A DNA stretch of 64,000 nucleotides from Rhizophagus irregularis (taxonomy: Eukaryota; Glomeromycota; Glomeromycetes; Glomerales; Glomeraceae). A model generated the notes under the pieces. That model saw only the letters and a program-made list of their open reading frames with translations, did no database searches and was not told where the DNA came from. The first letter of the stretch is position 1; each line of letters begins with the position of its first letter. Positions 11,387 to 24,757 of the stretch are shown here, in pieces. The stretch covers positions 4,836,001 through 4,900,000 of the forward strand of contig NC_089437.1 in assembly GCF_026210795.1 (NCBI RefSeq). The letters run 5' to 3'. Both the position numbers and the translations under genes were made by a program.

Positions 11387-14336
11387 TTAGTTACCCTATA
11401 ATTAAATAAAAATAATAAATTTATTTCTAAATTTTTTATAATTCATTTATCTACTTCAAAAAAAAAAAATTCTAGTATTATTTATCTGTTATCGGTGGAA
11501 AATTTAATTAGAGTACGCCAGTACGGAATATACAATAATAATTCATTTTACGAGAGTGGGAGCGCTCAGAATCGATATATGTATGAACCGGTTCGTGTCA
11601 TTTCCGATCGATCCAACCTTTTCATGATTTGATCAGATACTGTTCAAAACTGAGTTCAAAAATACCCAGTATCGCAGATCGGTTCGGCACCAAATTTCAA
11701 AATTCAAGATCTATCAATCAGTGAGTTAACTAACTGCACAAATTTTTGTATCATTGTTCGAAGAACCGCGAACTGATTAGTTCATGAAAAAAAAACTTTT
11801 GTGCTACCATCTTAGCTCTTAACTATTACAACGGTAAAATTCGTTGAAGTATAGATCAATGCATTACGCAATCAAATTATATACTAATAGAGCGTTGGTA
11901 GGTCGGTAAACGTTCTTTGTTGCTTGTGCGAAGTCTTTAAAATGTGAGAAGCAAGCAGGAATAAGCGAAGTGCTCTTAAGGTATGTAAATAATTTTTTTT
12001 TCTTAGATTCCACGATTACAATAAGAAAGATATTTTCTTGGAGACTACATACTACTATTATTATTATTAGTAATTGTACCTCTATCATGCTCTAAAATTA
12101 AATATAGTTTGTTAATTTGTACGGATTTTTTCAAAGACAGAAAAATAATAGTTGAGGTAATCTTTATACAACTTTGTTATTACGTGTATGAAAAGAAGGA
12201 AAGAGGCAGAACTTGCATTTTGATCGGTTTTGAGAAAGGTGCTCATATTGATGCAGAGTATTCAATTTAAAATTGATCATTACATCGGTGTTCATTCAAA
12301 CAATATTAATTAAAACAAAGAAATCAGAATTTTTTCAGCATTTATAATGTCAATTGGTAATGTATACAGTAGCTATACATAATATATTTTATAAAATTTC
12401 TGATATTTTAATAGGGAGGAACTTGTCAAATTCCCAGTTGAACTGATTAATTTTTGCAAATGATGATGCGCTTCTTCTGTATTTCTATTAATTAAATCTA
12501 ATGTCAACATCTACAGTTATATTTGTCCTCTTCCTAATTTTTTAATAACTAATAACAAACCAGAATAAAATGAAGAATATATGGAATATATTAACCTACA
12601 GTATATTGCTGATAACAATAAAATACATGGTGAATTAGGCGCAAGAAAAAGACAAACTTCATTTAATCAAATTGTATTTCAAATAATTGTATAAAAAGTA
12701 GTAATGTTGAAATTATAACCAGTCATTATATTTAATCTTACATACTTCAAACCAATAATTCATTTTATTGAATATTTTTTTGTAAAAATAACTTATTTTT
12801 TCTGTAGAATATATTGAAAATTTATTAGAAAAATATTTTAATAATATCATGGATTATATATGCATTAATTAAAGTTTATTTACCTATAAAGGTAGAAATT
12901 GTATTAGAATAATCCATCTTATTTTTATAACTATTGGAAAGTAGTTGAAAAACTTGCTATTCTGCAATTTTCATTAAATTATAACTCTTTTTATATAAAA
13001 TTTGGTAAATAATAATGCAATTTTAAATAATTTGCAAAGAGAAATATACAAATTATAATTTTTCCTTAATACTAATAATATGCCAAATTACAAAAAATTA
13101 ATTAACTTTAATTATTATTAAAAAAAATATTTCCATATTTCAAATTTCCTTTAAATAACAATTTTATAGATAGCAAAATAAAGAAAAATAAAAATAATAT
13201 AAAATAAATAATAAAATAAAAAAATAAAATCAAAATATAATTTCTATATAAATAAAATTTTAGGATATTGCTGGTAATTGTCATTTAATTAAAAATTACA
13301 ATTTGGCCAGAATTTAAATACTAAATTATAATTTTAACCAGAATTAAAAAATACTAATTATACTTAAATAATATATATATTAACAAATATTAATTTAATG
13401 TTAACCATGAGCAATAAAATTTTAAAATTTTTATCAAAAAAATTTTAGTAAAATAAAAAAATTAAAAATTACAATATTATCTTAAAATATATTAATATAT
13501 TATTGCCATTTTCAAAATAGTATATACAGTTTATTTGTGATTATATATTCAAATAACAGGTTTTCATCTGTTTTTTATTCATATTTTGTCTGATTTTCAG
13601 TTTTCTTTTTTTTTATTTAAATTTAACTGTATACATTATTTTAAAAATGGTGATAATATATTGTATTAAAATTATATTTATATATATTATATCAAAATCC
13701 TGAATAATTATAGTTAAAATCATATCTAATGTTCTGCATAAACCAATTTTTCCTCTAAAATTTGATTTGATTTATATTCAATTTAGACTTAATTCGACTT
13801 CCAAAAATAATTATCTCAGGATTTAATGATTTAATTTTGATGATTTTTTTAATTGATAGCTTTTATTACTCTGATCAAAATAAAATTTTAAATTTATAAG
13901 ATTAATATTAAATAAATAATTATTTTATATATAAATTAGTTGTAATAGGATTGCTAAATATATTATGAAAAAAATTTATTATAATAATAAATATAATATC
14001 TATTAAGTTAATTAGTACAAAAACTTTGAATCTGTATAAGGTTATGCACTTATGCTTATATTTAATAGTCCTAAAAATTCAATTCATACAAATAAAGATG
14101 ATATAAAATAAATAGTATAATATAATTATATTTAGGAGTTCTATTATAATCTATTGTTTTGCAATAGAGATCGTAAAATAATTAAAATTTGATCAATTTA
14201 TCAAATTAGACTCATTTAAATTAAAAGTTTTATAATTCAATTTACACTTAAAAAGCTTAAAAATTAACTTAAAATATCCAACTTGATCTAGCTTAAACTT
14301 AATATATTAAAAATCTAATTCAGCTTAGACCCAGAT
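11387..14336. other. AT-rich intergenic DNA
   Basis: About 3 kb without a supportable gene. 11520-11960 is somewhat less AT-rich than its surroundings and has several short dyads (for example ACCGGT), but no terminal repeats pair up. From 12100 on, A/T runs dominate and all six frames close quickly. Confidence 0.5.
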
Positions 14337-14643
14337 AGGACCCCAAATAATATTAATATAACTCACAAGTAAACTTTAAGTACTAAAGTAAAAATACATT
14401 TTAGGACATAACTCTATCAATATTGAAGTTAGGAATTCGATTTTACTATCATTAGAATTCTCTCATTGAGTCGAATCCAATGATATAAATTTTATTAAAA
14501 TTGAATTACTGGTTATGTTAAAAATAGGGGTATGTAAAATAACAAAATTTTAAAAATACCCCTGTAATACACAACTTTTGAAAATTTTAATATAAACTCT
14601 ATGCAAACTCAAATGTAAGTTGTATTAGTATTGTTTGAATCCT
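14337..14643. mobile_element. Short TIR element (MITE), AGGAYC family
   Basis: The left end reads AGGACCCCAAATAATATTAA and continues TATAACTCACAAG. The reverse complement of the right end reads AGGATTCAAACAATACTAAT and continues ACAACTTACA. Both match the ends of the 1.1-kb element at 58076-59172. The 307-bp interior is non-coding. No clean target duplication remains (ACCCAGAT against GCACACAC), so this is an old copy. Confidence 0.65.
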
Positions 14644-15633
14644 GCACACACTCTTCAATTAGTTATAGGAAAAGCATTAATATGTAATGCTAATATTCAA
14701 ATTTTTATTCTAAGAGTAAAAAGATTAATATTTTTTTTAATTTACTAAAGCAATTGGAACATTTAATTGCCAATTCGCATGTGATCAATAGAATTTATAT
14801 AATAAAATGTGTCGCAACATTTATATATAAGCCATGTCAATCATATTTTTATATCAAATAAAATGCAACCATATTGTTATACAATTGCGTAATTTAACAC
14901 CTGCAATATATGTTTAAGATCTTAGAAAAAAAAAATTTTTTTATAAAAAGTTTTTTTTCTTTGTAGTTTATAAAGTTTTATATGTAGGAAATGAAGATTT
15001 CATAGTATTTACTACTATTTTACTTCTATGGTATAAACGATTTCTAACTCTTTAACTTTTCTTTGACGCTTATAAAACTTTTTTTGATTATTATTTCTGT
15101 TAACTATTACATTTTTAATAACACTACGCACTTTTATATCTCTTTTTCTTTCACAAATATGTCCAGTTTGTAAAAAATATGAATATAATGAAATATATGA
15201 ATAATAAAAGGACTTTTATTAAGTTTTAGCGTAATTTCAAAATAGGAATAGTTATCTTGAATTTTTTTCTTAAAAAATAATAAACAAATCATATAAATAT
15301 GGATATAATAATGAAGTTCTAATATAATAGCGCCAGTTGCAACAAGTTTTTTGGGAGTTATGTATGTATTTGACGTTGTTATTTCTTGGGAAAACAGAGA
15401 TTTCAAACGGCATTTTTTTTATTAATTAATATAATGCCACATTTTACTATGTAAATTCTATCGATCATATGCAGATCGGCAATTAATATTTGCTCAAGAA
15501 CAACTTAATTATACAAAAACATATAAAATTGTTAAGGACATCCAAATAAGATAGAATTCATCTTTTTATTCTTGAAAAAAATTATTATTGTTAAAAAATA
15601 CTTTGGTTTATTTACCTACTAGTAAATTAAAAG
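14644..15633. other. AT-rich intergenic DNA
   Basis: No gene, terminal repeat or RNA gene seen. The minus-strand frame at 15134-15406 is low-complexity and unsupported. Confidence 0.45.
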
Positions 15634-17015
15634 CAGATTAAAGGATGGTAATAGACTTGAAAGAATAATGTTAAGTGAGAAGAAATGGAGATTTATGGAA
15701 GAATTGGTAATTATTTTAAAAGAATTTGAAAAAATCACAAGAATATTAAATGGTTCTAATTATATTACTTTATCATTATTATATCCTTTGATTTCAAAAT
15801 TAAAATGCTTTATTGGAGATATGATAAAAAAATATCAAAATAATGAAAATAATAATAACAGTCTTATCTAATGTTTGATCGGACTGACCTGGAGCTGGAA
15901 GTATCATTCATAGAATATTTGTGATTATTATGTAATTCAAATATATTCTAATAAAATGGTATATGATTCAACATTTAAAAAAAAAAATAATAATAATAAC
16001 AGTCAAAATTTAGATGAAATTTTATCAAATGATGAAATACAAGAAGATATACTAGAGAAATTTGAAGAAATACCTGATAGTGAATCTGCAAATATAATTG
16101 AAATCAATGAAAATAGGTCAAAGAAAAACTTAAATATTTCAAATCCAATTAAAATAAAAAGACTAGTTTTATTATTTTTGAATACATTCAGCAAGTCATT
16201 AGAAAAATATTGGTTAGTTTTTTCTAATGTTGGCCTTCTTGCTACTCTATTAGATTTGCATTCCAAAAAATTAATATGTTTTGGTTAAACTAAAAAGCAA
16301 AGTACTACTACTTTACTTACAGAAAGATATATGATATATAATTTGCAAAAAAAACTTTCATTGAGAAATATGAAAAAGATGACGAAAATAAGATATTATG
16401 CTTGATTTAGAGAAATCCTTAATAGATAGTATCTTTGGCGAAGAAGAAAATGAAGATAATGGTGATGAAAATGAAGTTAAAGAATATTTAAAACTCAAGC
16501 CAATTAGGAATATTGATTTTTTATTAGTGTTTCACACAAATTGATTCATAACACGGTATGACCTTGATTGCTTCTAAATAATAAAAACGTATTTTGCAAA
16601 TAACATTTGATCTAGCAGTCTAATTTCGACAATTTTTTTATTTTAATCAGGGTAATAAGACCTATCAATTAAAAAAAAAATCATTGAAATTAGATCACTA
16701 GATCCTGAAATAATAATTTTTGGAGGTTGAATTGAGTTTGAATCAAGTTCAAATCGAATCAAATTTCAGAGGAGAAATTTGATTTATGCAGAATACTATT
16801 CTTTATCTTGGTGGAAAAAAAATGAAAAAAAATTTCCATTTTTAAGTAATTTGTCCAAAGAGCTTTTTGGAATTTCTGCAACATCAATTCTGTCAGAAAG
16901 GTTATTTTTTGATGTAGAAAATTTGATTACAAATAAACGTAATAGTTTAAAACCAGAAAAAGTAGAAAAATTAATCTTTTTAAAAAGAAATTCCAATTTA
17001 CTTGATATCATGTAA
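15634..17015 (+). pseudogene. Dead hAT-family transposase
   Basis: Three fragments follow hAT order. 15634-15871 has the pre-catalytic helical region (LSEKKWRFMEEL, ILNGSNYITLSLLYPL). 15956-16288 has an acidic linker followed by KYWLVFSNVGLLATLLD. 16779-17015 carries the C-terminal hAT dimerisation domain (WWKKNEKKFPFLSNLSKE, ATSILSERLF, LKPEKVEKLIFLKRN). Frames are broken by stops and by about 260 bp (16530-16785) of unrelated sequence between the YLKLKPI and WWKKNEK motifs, probably another insertion. No N-terminal zinc finger is visible. Confidence 0.85.
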
Positions 17016-17459
17016 TTACTTTAATTTGTAACATAAAGGAAATAATATAAATATTAAATAAAATAAAGAAATAAAGATATAATTTTACTAAAAAAAAATA
17101 AAGTTTGTAATAAAATTATGAAATTTGAATATTGTATGAGATTCAAATATCATATATTAATTCGAATAATATATGAGATTCAAATATCATATGATTAATT
17201 CAAATATTATATAATATTCAAATCATATTTGAAATTCTATTTCAAATATTTTTAAACATTTAAAATACAATTTGACTTTCAAATAGAAGCTCTAAGATCA
17301 TGTGTAGGAACAGAAAGATATTTTATTAATGAATTTTACTTTCTTTTTTAGTATCAGAATGACCTAGCTAAGAATAATATAGATTAAATGGTGAGAATAT
17401 TCAATATTATTGTATTAAATTTGTTTTTGTATATTGTTTAACATTTCTTTTTATTCTAG
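17016..17459. repeat. AT-rich flank with short repeats of GAGATTCAAATATCATAT
   Basis: Between 17138 and 17260 the unit GAGATTCAAATATCATAT and close variants (some inverted, such as ATATTTGAA) recur four or five times. No coding potential. This may be the edge of the hAT or MULE remnant on either side. Confidence 0.5.
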
Positions 17460-18348
17460 AATCTAAATATAACAAGTGAAACTGAGATTATTAAAAATAA
17501 TGAGGATTGCTATGACTATCAATAGGTTTATTTAAAGGCATTATTAAAATCAACTTCAAGAAGTTCAATTAGAGAAATTTGGCAAATTATTCCTTATATA
17601 ACAACAAAAACTTATCAATATATTATTATACTTAATAATAGTACCCATTTGTGTACCTATTTGTTATTGGAGTTCTATAGAATTATTTGTTATCATTACT
17701 TCAAGCTAATGGTAGAAAATCAGAATGCTGTATTTCATATTTTACCAATATCAGCAAGATAGTTGCAAGATAATGCATAGGAAAATATTGAATTTCTATA
17801 TAACAAGCCTTTTATTAATGCAGGTGGTCATAAGTCTCAGAATATTAATTTACAAGGATTTATTCTCAAACATTATAACAATATTCAAGAAGTTTAAGTT
17901 TACTATTAGATGCAGAAAAGGATGAAATATGGTCAAATTATAAGCCATTTTAAGAAAGCATTAAATTATTCAATAGAAGAAAATAATCAAAAGAATTTAG
18001 ACAATTTGATTTTATCTTACATTGCTAATAAAGAAAAATAGCATAAAACTTAATTGACTATTACTAAAGAACATCAAATTTCAGATGATATTGTAAAGTT
18101 ATCTGATAAATGTATTTATAATGTTAGTGATATTAAGGATCTATTAGCACATCATGATAAAAGTAGACCTTCTACAAAATAATTAAAAGCTTATAATGAA
18201 AAACAAATAAAACAGGTACTAGTAAAAGACAACAAATTAATGTTGATTATGAAAAAAATGAAAAAACAATGTAGGTGAATATAAATATAATTTGTGTCAC
18301 ACAATAGGCCATTATGCTTCTAAGTGTCCTGGCAAAGAGAACATATAA
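17460..18348 (+). pseudogene. Dead MULE transposase: SWIM and zinc-knuckle region
   Basis: In broken frames I can read the C-terminal half of a Mutator-like transposase. There is EIWQIIPYITT; then a SWIM-type finger, STHLCTYLLLE...IICYHYFKLMVENQNAVFHI (C.C...C.H in the family, where Cys-Tyr-His replaces the usual Cys-Arg-His); and finally a CCHC knuckle near 18270-18340, YNLCHTIGHYASKCP, whose first cysteine has become tyrosine. At least ten stops interrupt it and no DDE core or terminal repeats are seen. The assignment rests on motif order from known MULE families. Confidence 0.7.
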
Positions 18349-18817
18349 CAAAAGTTATAATATCTATAGTAATGTTGAATAATAAGTTAGATAATCATTA
18401 AATATATATAAATTGGTATTGATATATGCCAGTAACTGTAATTTTTTAATTTTTATTAATTGTAATTACTAATTAATTAATAAAGTGATATCATGTGATA
18501 TCACATAATATACCAGTGTGATGTATAATATTTATTGCACCATGTATTAAATAAATTTACTAATTAAATTAATCTATAAATAATTTATATTTTAAATTTT
18601 ATTTTTGATTGGCTTTAATTTTAATATCAATTCATGTAATTAATGATCAACAATAGAAGTGGTATGTTACTTTTGTAAGTCACTGTATATTACAAAATAC
18701 TCAAAAGAATTAAACATCTTCAATTAGTTCCGGGTACAAACTCGCATGGGTACAAACTCGTTTGCCATCCCAGGAAGCTGAAATCAAAGAAAATTCGCTA
18801 CCTGTTAGTTTAACGGA
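18349..18817. other. AT-rich intergenic DNA
   Basis: No gene. Contains a short direct repeat, GGGTACAAACTCG, twice at about 18731-18760. Confidence 0.4.
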
Positions 18818-19346
18818 TCCAAAAAGGTCTTTATTTATATTTTACTGGAAACTTATTAGTAAAAATTCACATAATAAAAAATACAAGATTAAGCCTTTAA
18901 AATTTAAAAATCATATATAAAATACTTTACAGATTCTACTATAAAAGAAAATTTTATGTTACATTGTTATAATTTTTTCCTTTTTAACTAATTAACCAAT
19001 AGAATTTAAGAAAAAATAAGATAAAAACTATTAGTAAAGAGCTAATTTTTTATGGTTACCTTTATTATAAGTAAGTTGAATCCTTCTGAAATACTATAAT
19101 CTACAATATATGGTATATAGATGTATTAGAAGACAATTTTCAATTTTTTATATAAAAAGCATTATTTGAAACTAATGCAAGTGATGGTTTAAAATGACTT
19201 TTTTAATAAAAAAAAAGAAGATGAAGATAATGGTAATGATGATAATAATGACCTTTTTAGATCAATTAACCAATAGAATCACTGGTAAAATTACTAGTAA
19301 ATTTGAAATTTTTTTTGAAGATATTTATTAGGAGTAAGTGGGTCCT
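18818..19346. mobile_element. Probable second copy of the MITE found at 45464-57869
   Basis: 19250-19346 is a direct match, with few changes, to 57779-57869 (ATCAATTAACCAATAG, ATCACTGGTAAAATTACTAG, TTATTAGGAGTAAGTG, GGTCCT). The left end, GGATCC then TACTGGAAACTTA, resembles the left end of that element at 45465. The copy is about 530 bp, longer than the 235-bp reference, so it may hold another insertion. I could not identify a target duplication. Confidence 0.5.
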
Positions 19347-19934
19347 GTTACTATTAATATTTGTTACCAAAGTTGGTAAAGAATTTTCAAGAATAGTAGA
19401 GAAAAAAGAGTTCATGTGATTATTATTTTACATTTCAAATGATTTAAATTGGATCTATTTTAAGTGAATTATATATATTTTGTAATTAAATAATTTCCAG
19501 TTTTTTTTTATAACATGCTATAATATAATTATTTATGTATTTATATATTTTTCAAAAAAATCTGGTAATTAATTGCTAGAATTATGAATTATATATTTAT
19601 ATAAAAATATAGATTTATCAATATATCAGTTATAGAACTGAAAAAATAGGTTATATAATAGCTATTTTTACCAATCAATAAAAGATTTGATTGTTATCAT
19701 AAATAAGCTTTAATAAACTTTCATTTACTATTTTTTTTTCTTTTTATAATTAAATAAATACATTTAACTCTTTTTTAATAAAAAATATTATTATGTAAAA
19801 ATATTAAAAAAAAAATAATGCAAAAGTAAAGTTCTGAATTCCTAGTTTATTTTTTAGTTTTAGTTCTAATCTGATTTTTATATAAAAGTATTTTTAGATC
19901 AAAAAAATGAAACTACTTTTTTAACAATACTCTT
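19347..19934. other. AT-rich intergenic DNA
   Basis: Nothing recognised beyond poly(A/T) runs. Confidence 0.4.
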
Positions 19935-20250
19935 AGTTTAGTTATTAATCTTTAAATGATAGTTTATCCTATGCAATTTTATTAATTTGGCTCTGAATTA
20001 CTTTTTAATAATATTCTTTTCCTTTTAATATCCTAATAGTTTGATTATTAATCTTTAAATGATAGTTCATCCCATGCGATTTTTGTCAATTTGGCTCTGA
20101 ATTACTTCTTTTAATATTTTTTATTATTTCTTTTGATTGGTTTTTTTCTTGATAACTTATTACTGATCATCTAATTATTCTTTAATATCCCAATAGTTGG
20201 CAGTTCATCCCATTCGATTTTTATCAATTTGGCTCTGAACTACTTCCTAT
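19935..20250. repeat. Tandem repeat, three copies of a 100-150 bp unit
   Basis: The pair of motifs AGTTYATCCYATKCRATTTT and CAATTTGGCTCTGAATTACT recurs three times (about 19970-20010, 20070-20110 and 20205-20245), each preceded by TTATTAATCTTTAAATGAT or a remnant of it. Non-coding; all frames are closed. Confidence 0.75.
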
Positions 20251-21800
20251 TACATTTTTTCTTTCTTTAAATAATTTTTTTTTTCTAAATAAATTTTAAA
20301 AATGATATTTCAATACAATTAATTTTTTTAATATAATAATTTAAAAATGATTTTTCGGATGAAAATTATAAGGTATTGTTAAATAACTTACTGTTAAAAA
20401 TAATTTTTCAACAAAAATTGTATGTTCACGTAATCATATCGGCCAAAAAAATCATGTGAGCGTGAATCTTTGTTGACGATAAAGTAACAAATAATTTTAT
20501 CTATTTCATGGAACAATCGATTGGACACTCTAATGATAGTATATTTGGTGACGAGTAATATATGATTATATATGATTAATGTACATAAATACAGTACATC
20601 CCGATTCACGAGTATATACTTTGTCTTAGGAACTTTAATGAAAACAATTGATTTTATATTTAATCAAATAAAAATTATCTTTTTTTTAAATTTTCAGACT
20701 AATTTTTAATTCGATATAAACTTTTCTATAAATAATTTCGAATGGCAGTTTTTACAACATACCTTAAGGTAACCTTTAACTAGGTCGACATTATATTGTA
20801 AGTTTACCCGGCAGTCAAAATTAATACCGATACATTACATAATCATTATGTATAATATTTTAAATTATTATAACGTAAGTATATTATATAACCGAGAATT
20901 TGTTTAGATAATTTACTTAAAAAAAAAAATATGGTTTATATACGTATTAATGAATGAATAATTAATTATAAGATAATTAAAATAATTAATTATTGTTAAA
21001 AAAATTATTAAAACTTAAAATGTTTTTCGACTTTTGATATTTCAAACATACGCTCGTACATTTTCTACCCCAATAGATATTTTTTTAAAGTAATCAATGC
21101 GGTCGATACAATTGTTTCATAAACAAAATGCGAATCAACGTAATTGAACGTATTGATATGTAAACATCAAATATTGATACAATATCAAAAAATAAAATTT
21201 CTTCCAATTTTTTTCAAGACATTTCCTGAGATAATTATTATAAATCGGTTATCGGTATAAAATTAAAGTATAAAACCAAATTAATTCATTTATTTATTAT
21301 TTATTTTTATAATTTTTTTTTTTACATATCAAATATATATATATTACATGGATAAATAAATAACAGGATAATCCGTAAAAATGAAGAAATCGGTATTATT
21401 TTAATAAATTTTTTTTTTAAAAAAAAAAATTTATTCTTTGGGATTAATTTTTTATTTATGTTTTAAAAAAAAAAAAATTTTTTTTTTCAAATAATAAATA
21501 AACAATGAACAATATCATAGAATACCTTCCTTTGTATTATGAATGCATGATAAAGTTTTCATTATTTTTAGATTATCTAAAAAAAAAATTTTTTTTTTTA
21601 TAGTAAATCTCTATAATAATTTTTAATTTACCTCTCACGATCATTTGAATCACATTTGAATCATTTGAAAATTTGAATGATTTTTTTAATAGAAGGAAAA
21701 ATGGAAGATTTTTTTCAAAAATTAACTAGTGAAAGCTGTAACCAATTCATTTAAAATTCCATTAATATTCTTAAATGGGTATGTTCCTAAATAATTTATC
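20251..21800. other. AT-rich intergenic DNA
   Basis: No gene. The minus-strand frame 20394-20609 resembles nothing known. From about 20900 on, long A and T homopolymers become frequent. Confidence 0.45.
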
Positions 21801-21895
21801 CAAAATAGCTATCCAAAATAGCATCCAAATAGCATCCGAATGTCATCTAAATGGACATCCAAATTGACATCCAAAATTACATCTAAATGACACAT
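21801..21895. repeat. Short degenerate tandem repeat of CATCCAAAT
   Basis: About eight copies of a 10-12 bp unit (GCATCCAAATA, ACATCCAAATTG, TCATCTAAATG) in a row, imperfect, non-coding. Confidence 0.7.
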
Positions 21896-24726
21896 AGGAT
21901 GTGAAGTTTACTTTTAATATATTTTTAAAAATCGCGTACCCGAATAATCAGGTATTTTTTTTTTAAAAGAACCCTTAAAGAGATCAGATCATCTGGTAAT
22001 ACAAAAAAATTATTCCAGGATTTCCAGTATTAATACCTGTCATTAAAGTTTCAATCCAATTCGAAAAAAAAAGAAATGTTTGAAATGTTTTTGAAATGTT
22101 TTGAAATGCGTTATTTTGTAATCAAAAATGTGATGGATTTACAATACATAAAAATGGTAACGCGCAAAAGAATAGAAAAAAAAACTTTCGATTACGAAAA
22201 CAACTTGCATTTCGCATCTCTTTAAACTTTAAAAACTTGATTTTTTTGTAAAGTTCAGATGATCTTTATTCATTTTTTTTTTTGATTCAATCCATTTAAT
22301 CCATTTAATCCATTTAATAAAAAATGAATGAACTTAAAAAAAGTAATCTGATGATGACATCTTTTTTAAATAAATGTTAGTACATTCGGCATACATTCGG
22401 TATTCTCCTTTTTAATTACGTTTAATATTATTATTACACCAAAATTGTTATTATAAAATGTACAATCTTTGACTAAAAGATCTTCATTAATGTTAGATTT
22501 CGGTAAGAGAGATCCGTTTTTCCTTTTCTCATCGAAAAGCTCGGACTTACATACCTTGTGGGGGAAATTAAGCCAAATAGTCGGAGTGGTAAATTCCGTA
22601 ATTTCTGCAAGTAAGAAAATGACATAATTAAAGAGGGGTTTGTTTCATTTGAAAGAGTTTTTTATTTATAGGTAATAGGTTATTGTTCCATTGTATAAAC
22701 CATACCATATAGGCAGGCATATACTTGATGATAGAGTTTTTTTTTGCAAAGTAATAAGTGGAAGGACCCTTTTGTTTTTTATTGACAAGATCTGCATGCA
22801 TTATTTTGCATAAAATACGTACTAATTCATTTTAGTACCATTTCTCGTTTGTTGTGGGGAGATAAAAAGAAAAATTCTTAGGTCATTGTTTATAAAAGAT
22901 ATGGTGGAATCTTTTAGGTTTATAATTATGCTGAAACGCCTAGAAAAAATCTAATGCAAAACAAAACTGTACTTGTTACTCGTCATAAATACGTTGTCAT
23001 AATTTGATTCGTTAAACGAATGTTTTTAAAGTTCGAAAGAGTAAACATTTTTTGTTTCGTAAATAGGAAGAAGAAAAGAGTAATTCAATAAGAGATTAAA
23101 AGGAAATCATTATAAAGAGAAAGCATGTCGGCGTTTTTATATTTATTTTTATTATTCTTTCTTTTTCGATTTTCGAGAAATAAATTTAGTAAAAATAATA
23201 AGTAAACTTTGAGCATTAATAGACATCAAAAGATACAGTAATTACAGTATTTTTGTAGTGGTTGTAATTTGTAAATGATTTGTAAATGAAAAAAAAAAGC
23301 CAAAGATGTCAGATGATTATCTATTATTGCATTATTATTATTATTATTATTTTAACTTATTTTTTTTGGTCTATTCAAAGAAAAAATTTGTTTGTCAAAC
23401 AAAAAATATCCGACTGGACTGCGCATTTCCGCATTTCAATACGCATTTCAATACGCATTTCAATAAGCATTTCAATAAAAGGATAATTTTAGCCAAAATT
23501 AGTGTATTTCTTCTTTTCCTAAATTGAAATTAGAAAAAGAAATAAAAATGTATATATATATCAGATATATAAATATTTTGATTGGATAATGCAAAATTAT
23601 GCAAAATTATGCAAATATATGTAAGATTATGCTGATAAGCTGATTAATGTTATGCAGTACTATATTATCCAAACATCCACCCTCTTTTTGACCCTTTTTT
23701 AAATATGCATGGCTTAGGAAATTCACTTATTCCACGTTTAACAACGTTTAAAAAAATTTTTTAAGCTTAAATAGGTTTGTTTTACTGTTCTTTTTATTTT
23801 TTTTATTTTATTATAAAAAATGCATTATCTTTAATATATCTATTAAAACTGTCGTACTTCCATAGTTAAAAATTATGTGGTTATCGTGGTTATTATTGTG
23901 GTTATTGTGGTTATTGTGATAATTATATTTGTGTACTTTTATGTACATCGGAGTAATCGAGAAAGAAAATAAAAAAAAAGAAATAATGAACTTTTTTTTT
24001 TTCGTACAATAAATGCACATTATCTAGTGTTCGTCACAAAAAGAAAAAAAAACGCGATAAATGATAATCCAAAAAAAAAAAAGTAAAAGTAAAATAAAAT
24101 TAAAATTTAAAATTTAAAATAAAATAAAATTTGTTCCCCGGAAAAAAAACGAAAATTTTGATTTTTTTTTTTTGATCCCGTCCCTTTTTCCCCAAAAAAA
24201 AAAAAAAAAATACAGACCCTCCCCCCCTCCCCTTTTAAAAAAAAACTTTCTTCCCCTTCTTCATCCCTTAAAAAAAATAATAATAATAATAATAATTTCT
24301 TTTTTTAATCAACACCCCTTAAAAAAAAAATTTTTAATTTTTTTTTTATTTTAAAATTACATGAAATTACATGAAATAACATAAAATAACATAAAAATTT
24401 TTTTTTTTTTTGTTCTAATTTCTTTGTTTTATTCGATAATTCTCCTCGCATACATTTACCTTCCAATTACAGTTCATATTTGTTACTTAAACAAGAGTCA
24501 TGAATAATGAACTAAATGCAATACCTAATTATTTTTTTTTTTTTTTCGGGCTGTGCGTTTTTTTTTTTTTTACTAATCGCATGGTCATTGCATTACCAAT
24601 ATAATCTTCTAAATTAGTATTAGGAATTTTTTTTGAAAAATTGAAATTTTAAATTATTAAATTAAACGATTTATTAAGTTAATTAAATTAGGTAAATTTG
24701 GTAAATAACATATGATTTACGCATTC

Positions 24727-24757
<31 letters not shown>

